Of a stretch of 8,257 nt of DNA, positions 1 through 5,207 are shown one piece after another. This DNA comes from an uncultured Methylocystaceae bacterium (GTDB taxonomy: Bacteria; Pseudomonadota; Alphaproteobacteria; Rhizobiales; Beijerinckiaceae), in the NCBI GenBank assembly GCA_945956975.1, contig CAMFKC010000079.1, forward strand, positions 1-8,257. Reading direction: 5' to 3'. The notes under the pieces were generated by a model. It had not been told where the DNA came from. It saw nothing but the letters and a program-made list of their open reading frames with translations, and did no database searches. The position numbers and the translations under genes were made by a program. Position 1 is the first letter of the stretch. Each line of letters begins with the position of its first letter.

Positions 1-553
1 AGGCCGGCGCGACGAGTCGTGTCCCGTCGGTCACGAATGCGCGCCGCCGTCCGCCGATCACGGCAACCGGATGCAGATGCCCCGCGATCTCGCCATGCGA
101 GTCGCGCGCCGAGGGCTCGTGCCGCAACGTGAGCGCGCCAAGCCGCAGCTCTTCATGCCGCTCGCCGCCGACGCGCGCGGAAATCTGCGGATCGTGATTG
201 CCCGCGATCCAGATCCACTCGCGCCCCGCCTGCAGCGCGGAAATGCGCGTGGCGTCGTCGTCGCTCAGGCGTTCGCCGGCGTCGCGATCGTGAAAGCTGT
301 CGCCGAGCGCGATCACCACGCGCGGCCGCACGCGCATCACCACCTGCGTCAGCCGCGCGAGCGTGGCGGCCGTGTCGTAGGGCGGCAGCAGCATGCCGCG
401 GCGCGCGAAGGACGAGCCTTTTTCCAGATGCAGGTCGGCGACGATCAGCGCGCCCGTGCGCGGCTCGTAGAGCGCGCCTGAGGGATCGAGCACGAGGCGC
501 TGACCCGCGATCACGAGCGATGCGTGGCGCTCGCTCAAGTCTTCGGCCTCCAC
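1..553 (-). CDS. pdeM: Ligase-associated metallophosphatase PdeM (C-terminus cut by window edge)
   Basis: Calcineurin-like metallophosphatase of the ligase-associated DNA repair set, presumed to be a cytoplasmic metal-dependent phosphoesterase or nuclease acting with the helicase, exonuclease and ligase. Translating the minus strand from the GTG at 553 gives 184 residues, open to the edge. All the main family motifs are visible in order: ADLHLEKG (D40, H42), GDSFHD (D85, H88), GNHD (118-121), a lone His at 145 and GHLHP (H159, H161). Family members are usually somewhat over 200 residues, so only a short C-terminal piece is missing. It follows the helicase stop by 5 bases, so it is cotranscribed. 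The start is uncertain: a TTG at 562-560 overlaps the helicase stop (TTGA) and has AGGAAG 7 bases upstream, a better-spaced ribosome site than the GTG has. Family assignment is firm; the physiological substrate is not known from sequence. Confidence 0.93.
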   Translation of the reverse strand, partial: MEAEDLSERHASLVIAGQRLVLDPSGALYEPRTGALIVADLHLEKGSSFARRGMLLPPYDTAATLARLTQVVMRVRPRVVIALGDSFHDRDAGERLSDDDATRISALQAGREWIWIAGNHDPQISARVGGERHEELRLGALTLRHEPSARDSHGEIAGHLHPVAVIGGRRRAFVTDGTRLVAPA

Positions 554-558
554 TGCGT

Positions 559-3066
559 TCAAGGATGGGCTTCCTGGATCAATTCTTCCGCGGCCATGCG
601 CAGGGCCTCGTCGCGCGCCTCGCCGTACACCGGCTCCTTGCCGATTTCCAGCAGGACCGGAACCGCGAGCGGCGAGATGCGGTCGAGCGCGCGATGGATG
701 ATTCGTCCCTGCACGCGGCGGAGCATGTCGGAAAGGCGGCCGATGTCCAAGAGGCCGGTCGCTGCATCCGCATAGGCTGCTTCCAGCAAGATGTGGTCGG
801 GCTCGTGCCTGCGCAGCACGTCGTAGATGAGATCGGTCGAGACGGTCGCCTGCTTGCCGGTCTTCTCCTTGCCGGGAAAGCGCATCTCGATGAGATGGGC
901 GACGATCGCGCAATTGCGGAAGGTGCGCTTCATCAGCGCCGATTCCTGCAGCCAGGCTTCCAGATCGTCGCCGAGCATGTCCTGGTTGAACAGGCCCTGC
1001 ATGTCGGCGCGCGACGTATCGGCGAGCGACCAGACGGCGAGCGCGTAGTCGTTGGCGACGAAGCCGAGCGGTTTGAGCCCCGCGCGCTCCATGCGCCGCG
1101 TCAGGAGCATGCCGAGCGTCTGGTGCGCGAGCCGTCCCTCGAATGGATAGGCGACGGTGAAGTGCCGATTGCCGCGTGGAAAGGTCTCGACGAGCAGGTT
1201 GTCGCGGCCGGGCATGATGGAGCGCGCGCGCTGCTCCTTCAGCCAGTCGCGCACCTGTTCGGGCAGGTGCTTCCAGCTTGCCGGGCTCGACAGTAGCGCG
1301 CGTACGCGCTCCGCGAGATAGGTCGACAATGGAAACTTGCCGCCGAGATAGGACGGGATTTTCGGAACATCGCCCTGTGCGCGGCGCACCAGCGCCTCGT
1401 TCTCGGCGACGCCCTGCAGCGCCAGGATTTCGCCGCCGAACAGGAACGTGTCGCCGGGCGCGAGCGTCTCGATGAAATATTCCTCGATCTCGCCGAGCAC
1501 GCGCCCGTTGCGCGTGAGCGGGCCGGTGTAGTTCGGACCGCGAGCCTTCTGGCTCGCATCCTTGCCGCGCAAAGCATGGACGAGCCGCACCTTCAGCTTC
1601 GTCTCCTCGACGATCACGCCGACATTCATGCGATAGGCCTGCGCGACGCGCCCGTTGGCGATCCGCCACAGGCCGTCTGCGGTCTTCCTGATCTTCGCGA
1701 AGCGGTCGTAGCTCTTCAGCGCATAGCCGCCGGTCGCCACGAATTCGAGCGCGCGGTCGAATGTCTCGCGCGAAAGCCCTGCATAGGGCGCGGCGGACGA
1801 AATCTCCGCGTAGAGATCGTCGGCCGCAAACGGCGCCATGCAGGCCGAGCCCAGAATGTGCTGGCACAAAACGTCGAGCCCGCCGACGCGCGCCACTGGC
1901 GTATCCTGCGCGCCCTCGCGCGCGGCGGCGACCGCAGCCACGCATTCCAGAAACTCGAAGCGGTTTGCCGGCACGAGCAGGGCGCGAGACGATTCGTCGA
2001 GCCGGTGATTGGCGCGACCGATGCGCTGCATCAGCCGGCTCGCGCCCTTCGGCGCGCCGACGTTGACGACCAGATCGACATCGCCCCAGTCGATGCCGAG
2101 ATCGAGCGTGGACGTGCAGACGACCGCGCGCAGCCTGCCGTCGGACATGGCCGCTTCCACCTTGCGCCGCTGGCCCGCGTCGAGCGAACCGTGATGCAGC
2201 GCGATCGGCAGCGCGTCCTCGTTGATGCGCCACAATTCCTGGAAGATGAATTCCGCCTGCGCCCGGGTGTTGACGAAGATAAGCGTCATTTTCGCGCGTT
2301 TGATGGCTTCGTAGACTTCCGCCAGCGCGTGCCGCGCGCTGTGGCCGGACCAGGGCAGCCGCTCCTGCGTGTCGAGGATCGACAGTTCCGCCGGCGCGCC
2401 CGGCGGGGCCGTCACGAGATCGGCGAGCGGCCCGCGCCCGACGATGAAGCGCCGCAGCTCGTCGGGATCGCGCACGGTCGCCGAAAGGCCGGTCGTGCGA
2501 TGCGCCGGCGCAAGGCTGCGCAGGCGGGCGAGGCCGAGCGCCAGAAGATCGCCGCGCTTGGATTGCGACAGCGCATGCAATTCGTCGAGCACGACGCGGC
2601 GCAAATCGCCGAACAGATGCGGCGCGTCCGGCGAGGCGATCAGCAGCGCCAGTTGTTCCGGCGTCGTCAGCAGCATGTCCGGCGGGTCGCGCCGCTGCCG
2701 CTGCCGTTTTTGCGCGGAGGTGTCGCCCGTGCGCGTTTCGATGCGCACCGGCAGCCTCATCTCGCCGACGGGAATTTCGAGATTGCGGTGGACGTCGACG
2801 GCCAAGGCCTTCAGCGGCGAGATGTAGAGCGTATGGAGCCGCCCGCCCAGCCGGTTGGCGCGGCCGCCCTCGGCAATGTCGATCAGCGAGGGCAGGAAGC
2901 CGGCCAGCGTCTTGCCCGCGCCCGTGGGCGCGATCAGCAACGCGTCACGTCCCGCCTCGGCGGCGTCCACCAGCGCCCTTTGGTGTCGACGCACTTTCCA
3001 GCCGCGGGCCGCGAACCAGTCTTCGAATCGCGGGGGCAAGGGTTCAGCGGCGGTCACGCGGCACAA
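559..3066 (-). CDS. Ligase-associated DEXH-box helicase (Lhr family)
   Basis: ATP-dependent superfamily 2 helicase related to the core of Lhr, of the type found beside PdeM, an MBL exonuclease and an ATP-dependent ligase; presumed cytoplasmic repair role. 835 residues, the usual length for this subgroup. Motifs: Walker A APTGAGKT (46-53), motif Ib-like TTPEQL (134-139), Walker B DELH (161-164), SAT (195-197), TLIFVNTRAQ (261-270), motif V STLDLGID (319-326) and motif VI QRIGRANH (347-354). The two RecA lobes occupy about 25-380, followed by a winged-helix/beta-barrel region and the Lhr C-terminal domain to about 800. The annotated start is TTG at 3066; GTG at 3057 (fourth codon) is equally possible, since neither has a clear ribosome site and the frame is open back to a TGA at 3108-3106. 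It is the first gene of the left arm and leads into PdeM with a 5-base gap. A minus-strand promoter is possible in 3086-3125 (CTGACC, 18 bases, GACTAT) but weak. Confidence 0.95.
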   Translation of the reverse strand: MCRVTAAEPLPPRFEDWFAARGWKVRRHQRALVDAAEAGRDALLIAPTGAGKTLAGFLPSLIDIAEGGRANRLGGRLHTLYISPLKALAVDVHRNLEIPVGEMRLPVRIETRTGDTSAQKRQRQRRDPPDMLLTTPEQLALLIASPDAPHLFGDLRRVVLDELHALSQSKRGDLLALGLARLRSLAPAHRTTGLSATVRDPDELRRFIVGRGPLADLVTAPPGAPAELSILDTQERLPWSGHSARHALAEVYEAIKRAKMTLIFVNTRAQAEFIFQELWRINEDALPIALHHGSLDAGQRRKVEAAMSDGRLRAVVCTSTLDLGIDWGDVDLVVNVGAPKGASRLMQRIGRANHRLDESSRALLVPANRFEFLECVAAVAAAREGAQDTPVARVGGLDVLCQHILGSACMAPFAADDLYAEISSAAPYAGLSRETFDRALEFVATGGYALKSYDRFAKIRKTADGLWRIANGRVAQAYRMNVGVIVEETKLKVRLVHALRGKDASQKARGPNYTGPLTRNGRVLGEIEEYFIETLAPGDTFLFGGEILALQGVAENEALVRRAQGDVPKIPSYLGGKFPLSTYLAERVRALLSSPASWKHLPEQVRDWLKEQRARSIMPGRDNLLVETFPRGNRHFTVAYPFEGRLAHQTLGMLLTRRMERAGLKPLGFVANDYALAVWSLADTSRADMQGLFNQDMLGDDLEAWLQESALMKRTFRNCAIVAHLIEMRFPGKEKTGKQATVSTDLIYDVLRRHEPDHILLEAAYADAATGLLDIGRLSDMLRRVQGRIIHRALDRISPLAVPVLLEIGKEPVYGEARDEALRMAAEELIQEAHP

Positions 3067-3125
3067 GCTAGCGCTCGCGGCGTCCGGTTCAAATAGTCTG
3101 GCAAATCAATGATCACGGTCAGTTT

Positions 3126-3141
3126 TGTGATCTGGCTCACA
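3126..3141. promoter_or_regulatory. CRP-type binding site, perfect consensus palindrome
   Basis: TGTGA-N6-TCACA matches the classical CRP consensus at all ten conserved positions. An extra half-site in opposite orientation (GATCAC, 3111-3116) lies 10 bases from the GTGATC half (3127-3132). The site lies in the divergent intergenic region, 60 bp from the helicase start and 190 bp from the small exported gene. Its centre (3133.5) is about 30 bases before the first base of a TATCAT box, the spacing of a class II CRP-activated promoter. Binding specificity of CRP/FNR-family proteins varies in alphaproteobacteria, so the actual regulator is inferred. Confidence 0.6.
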
Positions 3142-3163
3142 GAGCATCGCCCTGTGCTGCGCC

Positions 3164-3176
3164 TATCATCGAGCCG
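3164..3176 (+). promoter_or_regulatory. Probable -10 box and transcription start of an activator-dependent promoter
   Basis: TATCAT (3164-3169) matches the sigma-70 -10 consensus at five of six positions. The corresponding -35 position (3141-3146, AGAGCA) is unlike the consensus, as expected when an activator substitutes for it. A start near 3176 puts the CRP-type palindrome centred at about -42. The transcript would enter the paired stem-loops at 3182-3240 and then the gene at 3331. This is inference from spacing only. Confidence 0.4.
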
Positions 3177-3181
3177 TGGCT

Positions 3182-3240
3182 TTCGGGACCTGCCCCCCGA
3201 ATTTCATAAGAGGCCCCGCGCTGTGGGGGCTGCGGGGCCT
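3182..3240 (+). promoter_or_regulatory. Two adjacent stem-loops: structured 5' leader or small RNA
   Basis: The first stem is TTCGGG (3182-3187) with CCCGAA (3196-3201) and an 8-base C-rich loop. The second is AGGCCCCGC (3211-3219) with GCGGGGCCT (3232-3240), nine perfect pairs and a 12-base G-rich loop. Both begin within about 65 bases of the predicted start at 3176. The sequence after the second stem (CACCTTTCCTC) is pyrimidine-rich but lacks a solid U run, so it is a poor intrinsic terminator. The element could be an untranslated leader of the gene at 3331, an attenuator, or a separate small RNA of roughly 70-80 nt. I recognise no known riboswitch or RNA family in it. Confidence 0.4.
3184..3213 (+). 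repeat. Leader repeat, copy 1 (CGGGACC...CATAAGAGG)
   Basis: This segment starts with CGGGACC and ends with CATAAGAGG; a 26-base relative at 3780-3805 has the same ends and a C-rich middle. In both cases a short hairpin sits directly before ATAAGAGG, and both copies lie upstream of a small exported-protein gene. AAGAGG resembles a ribosome site; here a GTG at 3223 nine bases later opens a 21-codon frame ending at 3288. The match is short and could be chance. Confidence 0.3.
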
Positions 3241-3272
3241 CACCTTTCCTCGGCCTTTTCATTCATGATCGG

Positions 3273-3289
3273 TTCAGGCCACGCCTGAA
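3273..3289 (+). other. Perfect 7-bp inverted repeat in the leader of the 3331 gene
   Basis: TTCAGGC (3273-3279) and GCCTGAA (3283-3289) are exact reverse complements separated by CAC. The repeat lies 41 bases before the start codon and is followed by an A run, not a T run, so it is not a plus-strand terminator. It could be an mRNA stem-loop or a protein-binding dyad. Confidence 0.35.
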
Positions 3290-3330
3290 AAAACGGCTCC
3301 AACGCTGCTTCAAGGCGCGAGGAGACCGAC

Positions 3331-3717
3331 ATGACCCCTCTCAAGACCCTTTCGACCGGCATCGCCGTCGCCGCCCTCGGCGTCGGGCTGGCGGCGTCCA
3401 CGCCGGCTTCGGCCAATCCCGGCGCTGTCATCGCCGGCGTCATCGGCGGCGTCGCCGTCGGAGCGATGATCGCCGGTGCGGCCAACGCGGCCAACGGGCC
3501 CTACGGCGGCCCCTATGGCTACTATCCCGCCCAGCCCGCTTACACGCCGGCGCCCGTTTACGCGCCCCGGCCGGCCTATGATGTCGCACCCGCCTACCAA
3601 CCGGTCGATGACGAGGACGAAATCGATTACGCGCCGCGCTGCCATGTCGTGCAGCGGCCGGTGTACGACGATTGGGGCCGCTTCGTCGGCTATCGCCCCG
3701 GCCGCCGCTGCCGCTGA
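3331..3717 (+). CDS. Small exported Gly-zipper / Tyr-Pro-rich protein, function unknown
   Basis: 128 residues. A signal peptide is clear: KT in the n-region, a hydrophobic stretch at about 8-22 and a likely cut after ASA at 28, so the product is exported to the periplasm or cell surface. The mature part starts with a Gly/Ala-rich hydrophobic segment (30-52, glycine-zipper-like spacing), then a Tyr/Pro-rich region with repeated PAY/PVY units (57-91), an acidic patch DDEDEID (93-99) and a basic tail with Cys104 and Cys127 that could form a disulfide. This layout is common among small Rhizobiales envelope proteins, but I cannot assign a function. The start is well supported by GAGGAGA (3319-3325), 5 bases before the ATG. 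It lies between the two arms of the DNA repair cluster, downstream of the CRP-type site and structured leader, and probably ends near the hairpins at 3734-3782. Confidence 0.85.
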   Translation: MTPLKTLSTGIAVAALGVGLAASTPASANPGAVIAGVIGGVAVGAMIAGAANAANGPYGGPYGYYPAQPAYTPAPVYAPRPAYDVAPAYQPVDDEDEIDYAPRCHVVQRPVYDDWGRFVGYRPGRRCR

Positions 3718-3720
3718 ACC

Positions 3721-3745
3721 GGAACCAAAGGCGCGGCTGTCCGTT
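3721..3745 (+). promoter_or_regulatory. EcfG (general stress response) type promoter
   Basis: GGAAC (3721-3725), a 16-base spacer and CGTT (3742-3745) match the known alphaproteobacterial EcfG consensus exactly. The element starts 3 bases after the stop of the upstream gene and 111 bases before the next start. A transcript would begin around 3752-3754, giving a leader of about 80 nt for the gene at 3832. With no strong terminator before 4149, it could also read into the exonuclease and ligase genes. Its position in a real intergenic gap ahead of a plus-strand gene makes chance less likely than for the GGAAC words inside coding regions. Confidence 0.6.
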
Positions 3746-3755
3746 GGAACAGCCG
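3734..3755 (+). terminator. Stem-loop after the 3331 gene (weak terminator candidate)
   Basis: CGGCTGT (3734-3740) pairs perfectly with ACAGCCG (3749-3755) around an 8-base loop, 16 bases after the stop codon. No U run follows, so Rho-independent termination is doubtful; it may stabilise the 3' end. It overlaps the -10 of the EcfG-type promoter and shares bases 3753-3755 with the next stem, so the two hairpins exclude each other. Confidence 0.35.
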
Positions 3756-3782
3756 GCGATGAGCGAAAACGCACATCGCCGG
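3753..3782 (+). promoter_or_regulatory. 5' stem-loop of the predicted stress transcript
   Basis: CCGGCGAT (3753-3760) pairs with ATCGCCGG (3775-3782). Inside, GCG (3763-3765) and CGC (3770-3772) close an AAAA tetraloop, with a 2x2 internal loop between the two stems. The stem begins almost exactly at the start expected from the EcfG-type promoter, so the mRNA would carry a hairpin at its 5' end, a feature that can protect against decay. Structure is seen; the role is inferred. Confidence 0.4.
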
Positions 3783-3805
3783 GACCCGACCCGGTCCATA
3801 AGAGG
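3780..3805 (+). repeat. Leader repeat, copy 2 (CGGGACC...CATAAGAGG)
   Basis: Relative of the segment at 3184-3213. It contains its own small stem, GGACC (3782-3786) with GGTCC (3793-3797), directly before ATAAGAGG (3798-3805). It ends 26 bases before the start codon of the gene at 3832, whose nearer ribosome site is AGGA at 3819-3822. Confidence 0.3.
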
Positions 3806-3831
3806 TAACCGACCAGCCAGGAACGACGCCG

Positions 3832-4107
3832 ATGCCCGCCACCGCCCAGAAGCCCCGCCTGAACGCCCTCTCCAAGGTCATTCTCGCCGCGACTGCCGCA
3901 GTCGGTCTCGCAGCCGTGGTTTCCGCCGCGCCAACCAACGTTGCCGCCTACGGCCGCGCAACGATCAAGCCTGCGGAAGCTTCCCGTACGCTCAGCGCCG
4001 CGCCGGGCCTTGTCCTGACACGCGCCGCCCGCGGATCGCAGGACGAAGGCTGCTATGCGGTCTCCTCGGCCGACGGATCGACCCGCTCGGCCATGTTCTG
4101 CGAATGA
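3832..4107 (+). CDS. Small exported protein with paired cysteines, function unknown
   Basis: 91 residues. A basic n-region (K7, R9, K15), a hydrophobic Ala/Val-rich stretch (16-33) and a likely cut near VSAA (30-33) indicate a signal peptide. The mature part is about 58 residues, polar, with Cys74 and Cys90 in a short C-terminal module (EGCYAVSSADGSTRSAMFC) that may form one disulfide. I recognise no family. The ATG has AGGA at 3819-3822, 9 bases upstream. It follows an EcfG-type promoter and precedes the exonuclease by 41 bases on the same strand with no evident terminator, so it may lead an operon with the exonuclease and ligase. Link to envelope stress or DNA repair is guilt by association only. 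Confidence 0.75.
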   Translation: MPATAQKPRLNALSKVILAATAAVGLAAVVSAAPTNVAAYGRATIKPAEASRTLSAAPGLVLTRAARGSQDEGCYAVSSADGSTRSAMFCE

Positions 4108-4113
4108 GCCCGG

Positions 4114-4142
4114 CTCGACGCGTTTCCTGGCAGCGCTAGATT
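4114..4142 (+). promoter_or_regulatory. Possible promoter of exonuclease-ligase genes, leaderless type
   Basis: CTCGAC (4114-4119), 17 bases, then TAGATT (4137-4142) forms a plausible sigma-70 promoter with a TANNNT -10. Transcription would start about 7 bases after the -10, at the A of the ATG at 4149, giving a leaderless mRNA. The absence of a convincing ribosome site before that ATG fits. Matches are moderate, so confidence is limited. Confidence 0.35.
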
Positions 4143-4144
4143 GA

Positions 4145-4164
4145 TGGAATGTCAGGACATTCCA
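4145..4164. promoter_or_regulatory. 20-bp palindrome across the exonuclease start codon (operator candidate)
   Basis: Nine-base arms TGGAATGTC (4145-4153) and GACATTCCA (4156-4164) are exact reverse complements with only AG between them. The 2-base centre is too tight for a good RNA loop, which favours a site for a dimeric DNA-binding protein. It starts 2 bases after the candidate -10 box and covers the predicted transcription start and the ATG, a position where binding would block transcription. It does not match the alphaproteobacterial LexA site GTTC-N7-GTTC. Confidence 0.5.
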
Positions 4165-5207
4165 CTGCAAGTTCCGTTTTGACCATCACGCCGGCGGGCC
4201 TCTATTGCCCGGCCGGCGATTTTCATGTCGACCCCCTGCGCGGCGCGCCGCGCGCCCTCGTGACGCATGGGCATTCCGATCATGCCCGCGCCGGTTCGGC
4301 GCATGTCCTTGCGACTCCCGAAACGCTCGCGATCATGCGCGCCCGGCTCGGTCCCGGTTTTGCGGGCAGCGCACAGCCGATCCGCTATGGAGAGCCGCTG
4401 ACGATCGGCGATGCGCGCGTCACCTTCCATCCGGCGGGCCATGTGCTCGGCTCCGCTCAGATCCTGATCGAGGCGGCCGGGCGTCGCGTGGTCGTTTCGG
4501 GCGACTACAAGCGCGCACACGACCCGACCTGCAGAGCCTTCGAAGTTGTTCGTTGCGACGCTTTCGTCAGCGAGGCGACCTTCGGCCTGCCGGTTTTCCG
4601 CCACCCCGTGGCCGCCGACGAAGTCGCCAAGCTGCTTGCCTCCCTCCGCATTTTCCCCGAACGCACGCATGTCGTCGGCGCGTACTCGCTCGGCAAGGCG
4701 CAGCGCCTGCTGGCGTTGCTGCTGGAGGCCGGCTGGGACCGGCCGGTCTGGGTGCATGGCGCCATGGAAAGCATGGTCGCGCTCTATCGCGCCGAAGGCG
4801 TGCGCATGGTCGAGACGCGCCACGTCACCAACGCCGACAAGCCGAAACTCGCGGGCGAGATCGTCATCTGCCCGCCGTCGGCGGCGTCCGACATCTGGCT
4901 GCGCAAGATGCCCGATCCCCTGGTCGCGTTCGCATCCGGCTGGATGCGCGTGCGCGCCCGCGCTCGCCAGCGTGGCGTGGAATTGCCGCTTGTCGTCTCC
5001 GATCACGCCGACTGGCCGGAACTTTGCGCGACCGTGAAGGACACCGGTTGCTCCGAACTGTGGGTGACGCACGGCGCCGAGGAAGCGCTGGTGCATTGGG
5101 CGCAGACGCAAGGCCTGGCCGCCCGCCCGCTGCACATGATCGGCTTCGGCGACGAGGACGAAGGCCTGGACGAGCCCGACGCGCAGCCCGCGGAGACCCC
5201 GGCGTGA
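4149..5207 (+). CDS. Ligase-associated DNA exonuclease (metallo-beta-lactamase fold)
   Basis: Metal-dependent nuclease of the beta-CASP-like branch that accompanies the ATP-dependent ligase in this repair set, related to SNM1/mRNA 3'-end processing proteins. It presumably trims DNA ends before sealing, in the cytoplasm. 352 residues, close to family length. Motifs: HGHSDHA (40-46, metal ligands H40, H42, D44, H45), PAGHVLGSAQ (95-104, H97), SGDYK (117-121, D119), SEATFG (141-146), YSLGKAQRL (179-187), SDHADW (284-289, H286) and a final WVTHG (305-309). The family usually opens close to the LTITPAGLYCPAGDF segment (11-25), so the first ten residues are a short extension. ATG at 4149 is preferred, though its ribosome site is weak; TTG at 4179 is an alternative. 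Its TGA overlaps the ligase GTG, indicating translational coupling. Confidence 0.94.
   Translation: MSGHSTASSVLTITPAGLYCPAGDFHVDPLRGAPRALVTHGHSDHARAGSAHVLATPETLAIMRARLGPGFAGSAQPIRYGEPLTIGDARVTFHPAGHVLGSAQILIEAAGRRVVVSGDYKRAHDPTCRAFEVVRCDAFVSEATFGLPVFRHPVAADEVAKLLASLRIFPERTHVVGAYSLGKAQRLLALLLEAGWDRPVWVHGAMESMVALYRAEGVRMVETRHVTNADKPKLAGEIVICPPSAASDIWLRKMPDPLVAFASGWMRVRARARQRGVELPLVVSDHADWPELCATVKDTGCSELWVTHGAEEALVHWAQTQGLAARPLHMIGFGDEDEGLDEPDAQPAETPA

Noticed and set aside
71..481. 136-residue plus-strand open frame at the left end
   Set aside because: It is antisense to PdeM, whose metal-binding motifs are all present on the minus strand.
520..1296. 258-residue plus-strand open frame opposite the helicase C-terminus
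   Set aside because: Antisense shadow; no domain, and the minus-strand helicase frame is clearly coding here.
1576..3096. 506-residue plus-strand open frame opposite the helicase gene
   Set aside because: Arg/Gln/Ala-rich translation with no recognisable motif, lying antisense to a gene with every helicase motif; typical shadow of high-GC coding sequence.
3105..3116. Possible FNR/FixK box (TTGAT-N4-ATCAA) near the helicase promoter
   Set aside because: Only one half (ATCAA) is present; the partner half at the required spacing is missing.
3223..3288. 21-codon leader frame (GTG start) preceded by AAGAGG in the 3331 leader
   Set aside because: Ribosome-site spacing is acceptable, but the start lies in the loop of a very stable hairpin and nothing else supports translation; kept only as a note.
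4106..4116. GAGCC-C-GGCTC dyad at the stop codon of the 3832 gene
   Set aside because: Five-base arms with a 1-base spacer; short GC dyads like this are common by chance at this base composition and no T run follows.
3310..4170. 286-residue minus-strand open frame across the two small exported genes
   Set aside because: Gly/Arg-rich composition and no domain; the plus-strand genes have ribosome sites and signal peptides.
4171..4185. Possible LexA-type box near the exonuclease start (GTTC word at 4171)
   Set aside because: A second GTTC at 7-base spacing is absent.
4205..5203. Upstream extension of the ligase frame to give an 884-residue protein
   Set aside because: It would overlap the whole exonuclease in another frame with Arg-rich low-complexity sequence; the GTG at 5204 with GGAGA is the proper start.
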